Assembly: GCA_000507305.1 (NCBI GenBank)
Contig: DF239733.1
Coordinates: 62,001 to 126,000, forward strand
From: Breviolum minutum Mf 1.05b.01
Lineage: Eukaryota; Sar; Dinophyceae; Suessiales; Symbiodiniaceae
Length of the DNA stretch: 64,000 nt
Direction: 5' to 3'
Shown: positions 1 to 10,777 of the stretch, piece after piece
Layout: each line of letters begins with the position of its first letter
How positions within the stretch are numbered: position 1 is the stretch's first letter
Program-made: the position numbers and the translations under genes
The notes under the pieces: generated by a model
Database searches by the model: none
What the model saw: the letters and a program-made list of their open reading frames with translations, nothing else
What the model was told of the DNA's origin: nothing

Positions 1-41
1 TCCACCCTTTCTCCCATAGTCATGGAAGTGGAGCATGACCC

Positions 42-111
42 TTTTGGAAAGGAAACAAGTCTTGGGGGAACTCATTTCCAACTTCCAGGATTATGCGAGG
101 AAGAGTAAATT
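42..111 (+). CDS. Possible exon at window edge, unknown protein
   Basis: An open + strand stretch reads GELISNFQDYARKSKFPSV and ends near a possible donor (GTAGGG or GGTATG). It lies upstream of the module 0 lid exons, so it could belong to the same gene. No domain is recognised, and an antisense reading frame is also open here, so the call is weak. Confidence 0.25.
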
Positions 112-400
112 CCCATCGGTTTCCCGTAGGGTATGATCATAAACCCAATAGTAGAGACTCTAAGGATTTCTAAAGGTGGAATGACCATTTCCAATATAAG
201 GAGTTGCTCGACCCTGGCAGAAGGTGTTTCCACTGGATGAAGGTGCGATCTTTTTCTTTCAGAACTTTTTCTCCATGACTTGTTCAGTTTTTTGAAAAAC
301 CACATGCAACTTGGATGGATTAGCTGTACCTAAACAATTGGTATAAATACACTGCAATAGATGTACAGTATACAGTATCTGAATTTGATTATATTATAGA

Positions 401-492
401 TACCCTCCTGGGAATTAACATATACCCTCCTAAGGCACTATTGAAGATGATTTTTTTTTTCAAGGTGGGGTATGTTAGTTCCCTGGAGCGTA
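401..492. repeat. Family A palindromic element (copy A1)
   Basis: The left end TACCCTCCTGGGAATTAACAT pairs with the right end ATGTTAGTTCCCTGGAGCGTA. This is the TAC-CCCTGAAAACTAACATG inverted terminus of family A. The copy is short and degenerate. Confidence 0.6.
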
Positions 493-711
493 TAATGATA
501 AATACATATGTATATATTGACTATGCAATATAATAGAGATTCTGCCCAATATCCATACCACTGGGTCCTACATTGTGTTTGTTTCAGATATCATACGATA
601 TATATATATATATAAAGCCATGTCAAATATTACCCTATAAGGGGTTGAACAAATGATGCTTTGATCAACCTTGAAGCGATGATAGTTGTGGTGGCTCTAA
701 GGACATGTCAG

Positions 712-826
712 GTGGTGATCGGTCCCTTGATGACGATTGTCGACACACCCTTGGGGGCCGACGTTGAGCAAAGAACGATCAATTTGAATCATTTTGAAGA
801 TGAGGATCAATGTCTTTGTTCCCGGG
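712..826 (+). CDS. Candidate internal exon, unknown protein
   Basis: The stretch is open for 38 codons between an acceptor (acatgtcAG|G) and a good donor (GTATGT). It encodes an acidic segment with DVEQRTINLNHFEDEDQC near its end. A minus-strand frame is also open across it, no family is recognised, and phase with neighbours could not be tested. Confidence 0.3.
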
Positions 827-1066
827 GTATGTTGGTAGTTTCTTGTTTTGGTTTTTGATGTTGATATGAAACCAACCGCAAAGTCAATGGGAGATGATCT
901 GATGGAAAAACTTACAGCTTTCACCACTATCTTTGATATAATGGCCAGGGCATGATCGTGTGATGATAGGGCGATAGGGATGACCTTGGAGTCACTCATG
1001 AATACCCATGGTTTCTTGATTTTGGATTGGTACTACTAATGGACCGAATCCTGCCAACCAGTATGA

Positions 1067-1174
1067 TACTCCCCTGAAAAACTAACATGTCCCGTGAAAA
1101 TACAATGGTTGGAAGATGTATTCCCTACTAAAATAGTCCCTTTTTTGGGGTACATGTTAGTTTTCAGGGGTGTA
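1067..1174. repeat. Family A palindromic element (copy A2)
   Basis: A well preserved copy: TACTCCCCTGAAAAACTAACATG at the left and CATGTTAGTTTTCAGGGGTGTA at the right. The inner sequence includes the common family motif GGTTGGAAGATGTATTCC. Confidence 0.85.
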
Positions 1175-1529
1175 AATCTCACATGATATTCTTTACAGTC
1201 TTTACAACCATCCCATATACGGGAAGAAGGTTTTTGAAACCATCAGTATTTTAGGATCTAGAAATCCTAAACAAAACTGAGACTCGGAAAGCCTGGTTCC
1301 TTTTGGCCTTGGGCTCGTCCATTTCAACAAATTTCTTAGACTGGGCAAAGGAGCTGGAATGTTTTCAGATATTTTCCAACCAACCAACATTCTCAACTTA
1401 AGATTTAGTTCTGAGCATTTCGAATCATGATGAATAGTCAACCACCACTCCTTTTTTTTTCACTGGCTAAGGCTAAGGTAATTTCCCCGGAGCAAACGTA
1501 CATTTTCTAAATCTCATGGCGGAACAAAA

Positions 1530-1595
1530 AGACCGTCGCCTGATTTTGCGCCGTTGCTTGGGCGTCAGGTCCAATGGCAATGGCCGTACCATCAG
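1530..1595 (+). CDS. AAA+ module 0, sensor-2 lid exon (CbbX/SpoVK-like)
   Basis: The frame reads CLGVRSNGNGRTIR. This matches the conserved lid motif of modules 1 (SGNGRTVRNILE) and 2 (NGNGRTVRNVIE); in this family it carries the sensor-2 arginine. The exon ends with a GC donor (ATCAG|GCACGG) and joins in phase (AG + A = Arg) to the exon at 2167, giving GRTIR-NLLESSFRHM. The 5' boundary is uncertain, and an in-frame ATG at 1516 exists. Only the C-terminal part of the module is recognised; the P-loop half would lie upstream of the window or in unread exons. Confidence 0.7.
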
Positions 1596-2166
1596 GCACG
1601 GGGGTCGAGATGGATGCGTCGAGGTTTTTCGATACTTTCCAAGGGTTTGTACAAAAAAATAGAGGCGACTTGAGAAAGATATGCAGAGAAAATACATCCG
1701 GAAGTACAAAATTGCAAATGGTAGGACAAATCCAGTTCCCTACTGCAGTCTGTTTTCTAAGTTTGAAGGTTTTTTTTTCCGATTCTTCTGAGATCTGCAG
1801 GTTGCAAACAATACTGAAACAGTTTGCATGAAACCCATCCTTTCAAAGCTGAGTAGTCATCAGATCACCTTCTTCTCTTAACAGGAAGTTATATCAGCTT
1901 TGTGCATCTTTTGTGAATGACATGATTGACGTCACAGGACCTTACCTGGCTAGAAATGATGAAGTTATTGACGCCCCACAATGATGGAAGCAGAACATGG
2001 CCTCGTTGGAAAAAACATATGATCGTTTTGAAAACACCTATGTTTCCATTGAACTTTATCCCTTACACTTGCAACTGGGCCCAATTAGTAGGCTTCGTAC
2101 TATGTATACAAGTGCCATTCTAGGGTTTCAACACTGCTGACTAGTCTGAAACCATCTCGCTGCCAG

Positions 2167-2269
2167 AAATTTGTTGGAGTCCAGCTTTCGTCATATGGCC
2201 TTGCGAGTATTGAAGAGCACTACGCCCGAGAAGCTGAAAGCGTTTGACGAGGTGATTCGCCGCAGAGCC
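2167..2269 (+). CDS. AAA+ module 0, C-terminal helices of the lid
   Basis: The exon follows acceptor ctgccAG and reads NLLESSFRHMALRVLKSTTP then EKLKAFDEVIRRR. It lines up with module 2 (VIE-ALQRAMARR ... LPVARSTDVESLKTL), so it is the helical end of the AAA+ lid. The donor is uncertain: GTGATT at 2252 or GTGGTT at 2270. A long CAA/GTT microsatellite starts 30 bp downstream. Confidence 0.7.
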
Positions 2270-2295
2270 GTGGTTGTCTTCCTTTTTCCATCTTG

Positions 2296-2352
2296 TCGTT
2301 GTCGTGGTTGTCGTTGTGGTTGTTGTTGTCGTGGTTGTCGTTGTGGTTGTGG

Positions 2353-2410
<58 letters not shown>
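2296..2410. repeat. GTT/GTC trinucleotide microsatellite
   Basis: A degenerate GTCGTGGTT block grades into a pure (GTT)n run. It gives rise to spurious poly-Cys, poly-Thr and poly-Asn reading frames on both strands. Confidence 0.95.
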
Positions 2411-2412
<2 letters not shown>

Positions 2413-3472
2413 TCCAGTTCGCAGTGTAATAGATGTGTATGCTGTGTATAGACTTTTTTGAATGCATGTTTGAGGTCACTTTTGTTGCCATGTTTACAAC
2501 CGTCACCCCTGAACATGTCGGACTTGTCATCACCATTTTGAAGATTAGGGTCATTTTTTGCCCAAGAGCCCCCCTCACAAAGGATTCTGTCGTCGACTCT
2601 CGGTCGATTCACACGCGAACTTTCACCAACCAAAGGATGCTTTAAAAAAACAAATGCCAGATACCACCACCATTATTTAAAGTATGGCATTCCGACATTC
2701 CCATCTCTGGTGAAGGCAGGTAGATTTCCTGGTCTTCTTCCTTTGCGATTTACGTCTGGATGACTTGTGGGACCTCATCAAAAACATATAGTTTGGTAGG
2801 GAAGTCTACCGGAATCGCCTGACATTTCGGTGTATGAACTATAATGACCTAGACATATTTGCTTTGAATTTGTTCTGACGATTGACATCAGCTTAGGTTT
2901 TTACCGTGGTGTGGGGCCGGCTTTTTGCCGTAATTTATGCATACCCTAACTAACTCTAAAGCCAAATCTTCACTTCAACACAACTTTACAAAGAAAGAAC
3001 AACTGAGCAATGAAAAGCACCCTGATTGGTTGGGATATATAGGGGATTATACTACCCAGTTATATAGGGATCACAATAATCCATTATAAGGATCTAGGAT
3101 CTCTATTAACCAACCAGTATAGTTTTTTTCGTGGCTCAACTATTTTCCAGGCTCTTTTCCACCTGAATCACTTGAGTCGTCGGTCCCAAAAAATCCGCTG
3201 CAGGTGGTGAAAGAAGCACCACCCATGGATTGCCGCGCAAATTCCCAGGCAACGCAGAAAAAATGGTGTAGGTTAATGTAATCCCAGAAATGGTCCTAGA
3301 CATTTTGTCATTCAAACCTGAGGTGTAGGGTGTTGGGTGTTTGATCATTTGGTAGGTATGGTCTTTTTTGGAGGGTCCCCCCCTGGTGTGAAAATTTGGA
3401 TGTCTCGAGATCGAGCATGGAAATCAATCAGGACGACCATTTGATTCAAGCTTTTTGGTTTAAAACATGAAG
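2411..3472. other. Intron or intergenic DNA without a recognised gene
   Basis: No exon here has consistent boundaries. It holds the family F element at 3022-3120; the remainder is unique AT-rich sequence. Confidence 0.5.
3022..3120. repeat. Family F element (copy F1)
   Basis: It begins TGATTGGTTGGG and ends TATTAACCAACCAGTAT, an imperfect inverted repeat. A shorter relative with the same ends (GGTTGATTGGGGATTATA ... ATATTAACCAACCAGTG) lies at 31289-31348. Confidence 0.6.
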
Positions 3473-3523
3473 GCCTTGAGCAACTTGGACCATGCCAAAC
3501 TGCTTATTCGGATTTTGTTGACG
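3473..3523 (+). CDS. Candidate 51-nt exon, unknown protein
   Basis: It lies between AG|G and a strong donor (ACG|GTATGT) and reads ALSNLDHAKLLIRILLT, an amphipathic helix. An ATG lies two codons upstream (3467), so this could also be a first exon (MKALSNL...). No family is recognised. Confidence 0.4.
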
Positions 3524-4037
3524 GTATGTGAGGAAGGTATATTAATGGATACAGAAGTTGCAATTCACAGTAAGAGCTCATGCGTCCAGGTTTGCATCTA
3601 TTTTTGTGGATATGAAAAGGTAGTTGTAGTGGCTAGTCGACATGTTTCTATATCACACTTCAAAATGACATCAAAACATATCAAAACGAGGTGGGGCCCT
3701 GAAAAACGAGATCCATCATGTGCTGAAGAAGGAGATTGAACAAAGGTAGGGAAGTCCTACGTCCCAAAAAATACCTTCTTTGGTTCACATAAAATACCCC
3801 GCTCACGTAAGTACTGTCATTACTTCAGAGGTAGCTGTGAAATCCTTTTCTAACTTAAAGTACATTACATCTTGTTCCGTTCATGTGGTGTCAGCGTACA
3901 AAAAGATGTGTTGCTCTCCATCTATGTACCTACAAGCTGACTCCTGCGAAGGTATTTAGCAGGTGCACAGGCCGCACAAAACATTGGACATGCAACCTAT
4001 CAACGAGCCAAACTGAAATCGGGAAATTTTAGTGCTT

Positions 4038-4128
4038 CCCCTATACATCCAGTCATACCTGAGGTTTGGTGTTTTAGGCTATGTTTTTGGAGTCCAGTTA
4101 TACCTTCTTTAGATGGCCCTGTAGACCT
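4038..4128 (-). repeat. Family L element (copy L1)
   Basis: It is the reverse complement of the 7931-8024 element. Shared blocks are TATGACTGGAT, ACACCAAACCTCAG and a TATGACTGGA repeat at the other end. Confidence 0.6.
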
Positions 4129-4425
4129 TGCGTCGTGGGGATTCTGACAACGGAATCCTATGGACAAAAACGGTGGCACAGATTGGTTGAAGGAGAGGCT
4201 ATTGTTGTAGGTGTTTATTGTACATACTCTCTCTAGATATGCGGAGCGAATCCACCAGACTTCTATCTTTGATGGGTTGACCTTCACGATTTGCCTCAAA
4301 TCCTTCAACAAAAAGGGTAATTTTACAGTATATGATATATGCATATCATATCATATTATATATGTATAAATAATAAATTGATATCATATATATATATAGA
4401 TATCAATCCATATAAATATGTACAT

Positions 4426-4899
4426 CTATGTAGTTGGAGGTAATGCAATCCCTCTGACGACCCTAGGGGTTTTTCGATCTACCCAAACCGAAGCAACGCC
4501 CGCAGGTGTCTGTGGGTTCCTATAATGGGCCAGTGCCTGGGTGATTTTTTGCTTCAAGTTGCAGGGGTCATTCGTCACCAGTTTTGAGGGATTTCCCTTC
4601 CACTGGTGCATTGTTTGGGTTAATGAGTCAAAAACAGACCCCAACTTTATACTCCTTGGTTGAACTTGGTTTATTTCTTTTGCCTTGTTTGTTTCTTTCA
4701 ATCCTCCCTGCCCTGGTTGTACCGCCAGTGAGAGATCTTGTTCTAGGTGCTTAAAAAGTCGAAAACTTCCTTGCTTCAACTTGTTGGGATTTCCCACAGG
4801 TTTGGCCCAATCTCTTTCTGGGATGATAAATTGCCACCTTCTTTGTACTTTCAGGCATAGATCTGGACAAACTGTAAAAAAACCTTTAGAGGAGCTCAC
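4426..4899 (-). CDS. Unusually long minus-strand open frame, unknown (possibly element-derived)
   Basis: 157 codons are open on the minus strand with a protein-like, low-bias composition (for example WQFIIPERDWAKPVGNPNKL, and RNPQTPAGVASVWVDRKTP near the end). It is the only such frame in this part of the window not built from a microsatellite, and it is locally more GC-rich than its surroundings. No domain is recognised. It could be a remnant of a transposable-element ORF or of a gene on the other strand. A shorter + strand frame overlaps it. Confidence 0.3.
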   Translation of the reverse strand: MSSSKGFFTVCPDLCLKVQRRWQFIIPERDWAKPVGNPNKLKQGSFRLFKHLEQDLSLAVQPGQGGLKETNKAKEINQVQPRSIKLGSVFDSLTQTMHQWKGNPSKLVTNDPCNLKQKITQALAHYRNPQTPAGVASVWVDRKTPRVVRGIALPPTT

Positions 4900-5671
4900 G
4901 GTAAAGGTGCTTCAGGAAGCGAAACCTTGCAAATCATGGCCTCAATTTGGTGAATTTTTATCTAGCTGATGCTTAGTCATGAGCAAATGAGCAATTGGTT
5001 GGCCATTTTCCCTACTAACTGACGAGCAAATGAGCAATTGGTTGGGGGTGGTTCGCACTAGCCAGTTATAGTTTACCTAGATGAATACGATGAACTTCCA
5101 GGTGAGACAGTTTGTGAGACAGAGCCGAACCTATGGAAAAAACCTCAAAAAGGGCACTACACTCAAGCCAACACCCTGGAAATTTTCCAAATGGATCCTA
5201 GAGATGTTTTTATTTGGAGTTAGGAATTTCCCTTTGATTTCCATGGATGGAAGTGGTGTCACTGGTATGAAACATGTTATTCACACTCGACCACCAACCT
5301 TAGTTGCGAAGCAAACACTCACTTAACAGACCTCCAATGGAAGCATGGGTCTGGACTAGTTTGAACCGCAAATGAATGTATATATATATATATATGTATA
5401 AATGTAGAATGTTGCTCACTTCATGATTGTTCAGATTGGGGAAAGATTCATGGTACACAAATTTGACCAGACAAGTCAACTACGAAAAACGCCTAGCCTA
5501 GCCTCTACAATAGGGATGAAATTGAAGCCCACTATGGAAGTGGAGGCTATAAAAGAAACCAGCATCATGAGACGGGATACAAATCGCTGACTTGGCGGGT
5601 AGTTTGTGGGCCTGGGCCATGCCGGGCCCTGTTCTTTTTTTGGAATGAAACCAGCAAAGGGGTACACGTGC

Positions 5672-5860
5672 TACACCCCTGAAAATTGACATGGAACCTG
5701 AAAATCACCCTATTTCCAAAGGAAGGAACACTCGTCTTCCAAACTCTTCATCATTATCATTGAGTTCTCGCCCCTGAAAATGATGGTTGGGAGATGATTC
5801 TTTCCTTTTTGGGGCAAAAGGGCTATTTTCAGGGGTCAACTGTTAGTTTGAGGGAGGGCA
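5672..5860. repeat. Family A element, composite copy (A3)
   Basis: The left terminus TACACCCCTGAAAATTGACATG and the right terminus CAACTGTTAGTTTGAGGGAGGG enclose a second internal CGCCCCTGAAAATGATGGTT. The 189-bp total suggests one copy inserted in another. Confidence 0.7.
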
Positions 5861-5973
5861 AATCATTGAAACCCATGTAATCCATGCTTGCCCATTTGTT
5901 AAGTTGTCTAAATGGCGGCCTGAGGATGTGAGATGTCAGTTCAGTGAACTCGAGGCGAGGACGTGATACAAAG

Positions 5974-6030
5974 ATGGGGCCCTTAGGATCGTTAGAAATG
6001 GAGTTATGGGAGGCTTGCACAGAACATGGA
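5974..6030 (+). CDS. Exon of an unidentified + strand gene (possible first exon)
   Basis: ATG at 5974 opens MGPLGSLEMELWEACTEHG and ends at an excellent GTGAGC donor in phase 0. The next exon (6841) begins in phase 0. The frame is open upstream to about 5950, so an acceptor-led internal exon is equally possible. Function unknown. Confidence 0.5.
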
Positions 6031-6470
6031 GTGAGCATCTTTTTTTTAAAGATATTTAAGGTTCCTTTACCCAACGTGTCCAAAACGGTCCCTCTCACAG
6101 AGAAATGGGCTGGGATGGCTGCATGAGTTTTCCGGGCAATAGTTTTGCATCTATATATATATATATATGCAACATTCAAGGAATTGAAGTAGATAGTAGT
6201 GCCAACTTTTTTGATTCAATTTGTGGAGGGGTAATGACATGACATACGGCACTTCTGCTTTGACTGAAAGCACATCCAAGATAATCATCTTAGATTTCAA
6301 ATCTTGAGCTAAAGACACTATACATATATATAGATACGTTGGTAGGTTTAATTGGTTGAGCCATAGAAATGCGCAATTTTGTTCAGCCAATGCTTAGATG
6401 ACATCAGCCCCAAAGGCAGAGATTCAAAAGAGAATATCTCAGGTATGTGGGGCTTTTTTCGCTGGGTGAA

Positions 6471-6577
6471 GTATTGTTGTTGGGAGAAATCCTGCACCAC
6501 CTGGGATGTATAAAACCTTGTATGAATAATGGATAAACTACCTATCAACTGGTGCAGGATTTATTCCATCAACGGTA
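6471..6577. repeat. Family B element (copy B1)
   Basis: The left end TATTGTTGTTGGGAGAAATC and right end GATTTATTCCATCAACGGTA form the family B inverted terminus (TACTGTTGATGG..GAAATCCTG). The core GGGATGTATAAAACC is shared with other copies. Confidence 0.8.
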
Positions 6578-6840
6578 TGGTCGCATTTGGCCAGAGTCTC
6601 TCTCGGAGTTCTAGTACTCGTAGCAAATAAAAGTAGATAATTAAATCAACTGTTCTCAACAAAAAATGGGCTACATGATTCCACGATTCCATTTTGAAGG
6701 ATTTTGAAGGCACATGTAACATGTATATTTTTTACTATTCCATTTTGTTGTGACGAGTTTTACAAATCCTAAGATCCTCAATCCGAATCGATGATGTCAA
6801 AACTGCCGGCTCATCGTTTTTGCTGTGCCACACCCCCCAG

Positions 6841-7021
6841 AATGCTGGAACGACTCTTAAAGTTGAGCTAAATCCCCGAGTTTTTCCATCAAATCAATGG
6901 CCGAAGCAGCAAAGCAGCCAGGGCAGTGACATCTTGGCTACTACAGCAGACATGATCAATTTGAACGCAGCACCCTGCAAGTTGTCCTTCACTAAAGAAC
7001 AAGTGACCCCAAGCTTTGGAT
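6841..7021 (+). CDS. Exon of an unidentified + strand gene, 60 codons
   Basis: This is the longest well-bounded exon of the left arm. It follows acceptor CCCCCCAG and reads NAGTTLKVELNPRVFPSNQW then PKQQSSQGSDILATTADMIN. The donor is GTGGGA in phase 1. The phase fits both the preceding exon (phase 0) and the next exon at 7157, where T + TG restores a Leu. The protein looks soluble with mixed composition; no family is recognised. Confidence 0.6.
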
Positions 7022-7156
7022 GTGGGAAAAGGTCGAAATGGAATTTGTGTTTCTTTTTCCCGGTTGGTTGGGGGGTTGGGGTGTTGGGGTGTTGGGTTTG
7101 AGGGTATGGCAAAACTGGTGGAGATTTTGAGGGATGGTTTGTCGAATCCTTTCTAG

Positions 7157-7231
7157 TGTCCATTGTTGCTGGGTATCTAATGGAATTGGAGGGGCGTCTA
7201 CAGTTTCTCAAGCAACGTCTGAGATTTGATG
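7157..7231 (+). CDS. Exon of an unidentified + strand gene, helical
   Basis: Acceptor cctttctAG. The frame reads SIVAGYLMELEGRLQFLKQR then LRFD, a probable amphipathic helix. The donor is GTACTG at 7232. The frame stays open to 7303 (QQDFFGSNEITNRNL), so a later donor (GTCTGG at 7292) is possible and would be in phase with the exon at 8970. Confidence 0.55.
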
Positions 7232-7930
7232 GTACTGAAAAGATCCAGCAAGATTTCTTCGGTTCAAATGAAATTACCAATAGGAATCTAGTCTGGGGTC
7301 AATAGGACGTCTCTTCTTCAACAACATAAGGAAAACTCCTGAAAATCCAGATAAAAACCATCATTCACAACCAAAATCTATTCCATCGCCAACACAAAAG
7401 GTGTTTTGTTTTTGGGATGATGATGGGAGTTTTCCATTGAGTTCCATACAGATCATGCAGGAACTTGATGGAACTTGATGGAACTTGATGTTTGATCAGA
7501 CCATTTTTGAGTTCCAGTTGTATTTGGTGAACATCTGGAAAAACATCTGGGATAACTGGCAAAGTAACCAGTTGCTGGTTGCTTTAGGCAGTCTTTAACT
7601 AAGATAGTCCCAGAGCTTTGGTGGTTGGAAGGCAATCTTTTCCTTTTGTGATATAGACACTAAAAGATTCGATGAAAATCGTATGTTGTTCCACACTGCA
7701 CCTGCTTGAGTCCTTTTGAGACAGGGTCTGTACTTTCTGAATTATACATCAAACAAACGAATCTCCGGTGAAACCAATGGACTTAGCAAGATGCTTCAGG
7801 TGCGCGTTTGTTTTAAGGTTCTCTCATCAACACCCCCCCCCCAACAAAAAAAACAACTCAAGCATCATGAAAAATAAAAAGGCTTCAAACGAACAAAGAA
7901 AAACAAGGGTACACTCCTAGATATCACACC

Positions 7931-8024
7931 AGGCATCCAAACACCAAACCTCAGAAGGTATGACTGGACCCATAAAACACACCTAAACCACCAAGCCTCA
8001 GCAGGTATGACTGGATGCATAGGG
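7931..8024 (+). repeat. Family L element (copy L2)
   Basis: Two near-identical blocks, ACCAAACCTCAGAAGGTATG and ACCAAGCCTCAGCAGGTATG, are each followed by ACTGGA. The element resembles the inverted copy at 4038-4128. Confidence 0.6.
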
Positions 8025-8045
8025 TCAGGATTAAAAAATAAGGCC

Positions 8046-8150
8046 TACTCTCCCTAGAACTTACATAGCACCTGAAAATGGGCCTTCCCAAAAGGAAAGT
8101 AGTCTTCCAATCATCCATTTTCAGGTGCTATGTTAGTTTCAGGGAGGGTA
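8046..8150. repeat. Family A element (copy A4)
   Basis: Left TACTCTCCCTAGAACTTACAT and right ATGTTAGTTTCAGGGAGGGTA, with an inner GCACCTGAAAATGG / CCATTTTCAGGTGC stem. Almost the whole element can fold on itself. Confidence 0.85.
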
Positions 8151-8205
8151 CTTAAGAAAAGTCATGGGAAGTCAATTTCATGCCAGGCCAAGACCTACCT
8201 TCACC

Positions 8206-8340
8206 TACCCCCCCCTGAAAAGGTAACGTATCAGTTGACCCCTGAAAATGGATGGTTGGCTTCGATGAACATTTCTCCTTGGCAAAATGGTCCCATTTGC
8301 AGGGGAAAAAAATCGTTCGTTTTTTTTTGGGGGGGGGTAG
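8206..8340. repeat. Family A element (copy A5), diverged
   Basis: It begins TACCCCCCCCTGAAAAGGTAAC and carries the internal CCCCTGAAAATGGATGGTTGG block. The right end has degenerated into a poly-T/poly-G run. It starts 56 bp after A4. Confidence 0.6.
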
Positions 8341-8969
8341 TTGGGTGTCCCAGGTACGTTCGGTGGCGAAGTCCGCGGGGGACCCGAGATTTGATGCACA
8401 AATGTCTTATGAAAATTTCAAGGTGTGTAACGAGGTTGATTTTTTTGCTCAAGAACTTGTTTGGATCAAAAGGACAAAAAGGGATCTATATAGGGATATA
8501 TATATATATAGGGATGTTATTATGTCGCCTCACTGGGAACCCACGAAATAGGAATCTAATGTTGAACTAAGCTAAACAATTTACGTATGTTCGACATGAT
8601 ATAGAATTAGCTGTAATAACGATTTCTATGTTTGTCGCGCGTTTTTGAGCCAGGAACCGTTTGGGAACATTTTTTGCATTCGACGGAACATTTCTTGGAT
8701 CAGAATTCATCGGAAGAAAATCTCTGAGTCGCAATTGATTCTTGAGAATTTTCTGCCGAAATATGCTCCTGTTTTAGTGGTATCCCCATCCTAATAGTCA
8801 CAGACAAACAATCCCAGGATGACTAATCCCTTATGAAATGGAAAGCTCTATACACATTGCTCAACGGGGGGGATGTCTTAAATATTGCTATTGTTCATTT
8901 GTGCTTTGTTTTTTTGGTTTTCGTGTCCCAAAAGTTGTGACATCATCTCCATCCCCACCTATTCCTGAG

Positions 8970-9023
8970 TTCAAGGCGGAGACTCAGACGTGGGCGGCTG
9001 TAGCTGCTGCCCTTGCGGAGGAA
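8970..9023 (+). CDS. Candidate 54-nt exon, Ala-rich helix
   Basis: The frame reads FKAETQTWAAVAAALAEE between attcctgAG and GTGTGG, phase 0 at both ends. It is GC-rich against an AT-rich background, as other exons here are. No domain is recognised. Confidence 0.5.
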
Positions 9024-9322
9024 GTGTGGGGTGGAGGATACAGGATATGAGCAATCAAACATCTGAGAATTTGGATAGATACTCAAAATGATTCTTTGGA
9101 AAATGTTGTCCCCCTTCTTTGCCTGGATTTTATTTTTCATTTTCATTTAGGGGTCATTTTCATGGCTCGAATGTTGAATATCATTTCGGTTTTACTGCCC
9201 AAATAAAAATCATATGCCAATGGGAGGCAATTCCATGGCTGCCAAGTCTCGGTTCCGAAGGGCCCATTTTGTGGGGTTTTGAGGGGGGATCCTTCCAGGT
9301 TGCCTTCGGTTCCAATCGTGTG

Positions 9323-9477
9323 ATGGCTAGTCAACCTATACCCCTCCCCTAACGTAACCCCCCCAGAAATAAGGCCTTATTGAGGTCTTATTAACCATTG
9401 CTTTCCCTTGATAAGGCCTTATTAAACTCTTATTTCTGAGGGAGGTACGTTTGGGGTGGGGTAGGTTGACCAGCCAT
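9323..9477. repeat. Family K palindromic element (copy K1)
   Basis: The left end ATGGCTAGTCAACCTATACC matches the right end GGTAGGTTGACCAGCCAT as an inverted repeat. The interior has a second inverted pair, AGAAATAAGGCCTTATT and AAACTCTTATTTCTGAGGG. A half copy lies at 41312. Confidence 0.8.
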
Positions 9478-9724
9478 AATCATACGTAGGTCACACATCG
9501 TGAAGCTTTGAACACCGAGCTACTCAAATTCTTTAAAAATCGTGAGGGAAATCCGATGGTTTTTCCAAAGTTGCCAAACGATAGTGATTTTTTGCATCCC
9601 TTTTTGGGTATCTATAAGAGTATGAAATTGAAGTCTTGAGACTCTTTGGATTTTTTTTCAAGAAATCCCTTCATCTTTTGGAACCTAAACCAACATCCAT
9701 ATAAATTCATGGCCTCAACTCCAG

Positions 9725-9813
9725 TCTTCCAAAGCAATTTTTTTCGCCGTCCCGTGGCTTTGGGACTGGCACAGGTCACCGAAACCAAGACTGGATCCAA
9801 AAGCAAGTTGCAG
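9725..9813 (+). CDS. Exon of an unidentified + strand gene
   Basis: Acceptor caactcCAG, reading FQSNFFRRPVALGLAQVTET then KTGSKSKLQ, then a GTTGGT donor in phase 0. The frame is basic and protein-like. A shorter exon starting after gcacAG at 9775 is possible. Function unknown. Confidence 0.45.
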
Positions 9814-10076
9814 GTTGGTCACGGGCCTGTGGCGTTTGTGCATTTTGTGATCTGGTGAGACGTCCGAGCGAAAAGCAATAGCCTCTAAAATGGGAATATT
9901 CAGAAGCCAAGATGGAATCCAAACTATTTGCTACCTCCCCTCACCAAAGATAGCAGAGGTTTTTGGCATTTACGAAGGGACCATGCTGGGCTTCAATAAC
10001 CCTTTGAATTAAACTCGATCTATTTTTGCTTGGGGTAGCTTTTTGATGGGGCCAAGAAGGATTATGAAAAATGGGT

Positions 10077-10163
10077 GCACCCCCGAAAAATAACAGGGAA
10101 CTCAAAAATGAAGGTGGATGGAAGATGATATTCCTTTTCAATTTGGTGATTTTCAGGTGCGTA
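10077..10163. repeat. Family A element (copy A6), short
   Basis: Left TGCACCCCCGAAAAATAACAG and right GATTTTCAGGTGCGTAC, with the family core GGATGGAAGATGATATTCC. The right outer arm is truncated. Confidence 0.65.
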
Positions 10164-10411
10164 CCAAGAATTGTGGAGGATCATTTCCTTTACAATTTCG
10201 CACCATATTTTTTTCTGCTGTTTTTGCATAAGAGGACTTAGAACAAAAGGAGGGGGAGATTTGAGATCCCAAAGTGGTGGAGGTTCCAAACCTCATTTTG
10301 ACCTATCTTAAGCAAGGCATCGAGAGAAATGGAGAAGTTGAGACCTGAGACCTCACTGAAGACACATCCAAAAAGGAGCTGAACAATGCAACTGTTTAAG
10401 TTTTGAATATC

Positions 10412-10560
10412 ATATATATATATTGTATATATATATATTGTATATATATATATTGTATATACCATATCATACGTATATATATATATATATATATTATGAT
10501 ATAACATATCATATTTATATATACAATATGATATGTTACATATGATGATTATCATATAGA
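10412..10560. repeat. TA-rich microsatellite cluster
   Basis: Successive (TA)n blocks, two of them separated by TTGTATATATATATA units, together form a long potential stem. Confidence 0.9.
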
Positions 10561-10714
10561 AGTTAGCCAATTTATTATTCCCATGTTTTTAATGCAGCAA
10601 CCTTGTCGAGTCAGTGATGCTCCCTACTGTTCTGGTTAGGTTATCTTCCTGTCTACCTGGCACCCTTTGTATTCAAAGAAGCTGCCTCTAAATTCCAATT
10701 CTTGTGGTCGCCAG

Positions 10715-10777
10715 CGAAAACCTCATCCCCTCGTTTGGAAAGGACTGGGAAAGTTGGTGGCAATACAGATTTCAATG
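10715..10777 (+). CDS. Candidate exon, Trp-rich, unknown protein
   Basis: After acceptor ggtcgCCAG the frame reads ENLIPSFGKDWESWWQYRFQ and ends at GTTATC in phase 2. A second frame is open through a hydrophobic stretch, so the reading is not certain. Confidence 0.35.

Larger units (their letters stand above)
3524..5971. other. Intron or intergenic DNA with repeats
   Basis: No + strand exon could be supported. It contains family L copy 1, a minus-strand open frame (4426-4899), TA-rich tracts near 4330-4410 and 5375-5395, and a direct repeat GAGCAAATGAGCAATTGG at about 4981 and 5022. Confidence 0.5.

Noticed and set aside
1574..1831. Open + frame with MDASRFFDTFQGF and a GTAGGA donor
   Set aside because: It overlaps, in another frame, the exon carrying GNGRTIR. 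That exon is supported by homology to modules 1 and 2 and by phase with 2167, so this frame lies mainly in the GC-AG intron.
1886..1980. Exon-like stretch reading CASFVNDMIDVTGPYLARND after taacAG
   Set aside because: It falls inside the intron between 1595 and 2167, whose joining restores the lid motif. Including it would break the protein.
2141..2633. Poly-Thr, poly-Asn and poly-Cys open frames on both strands
   Set aside because: They are translations of the GTT/CAA microsatellite.
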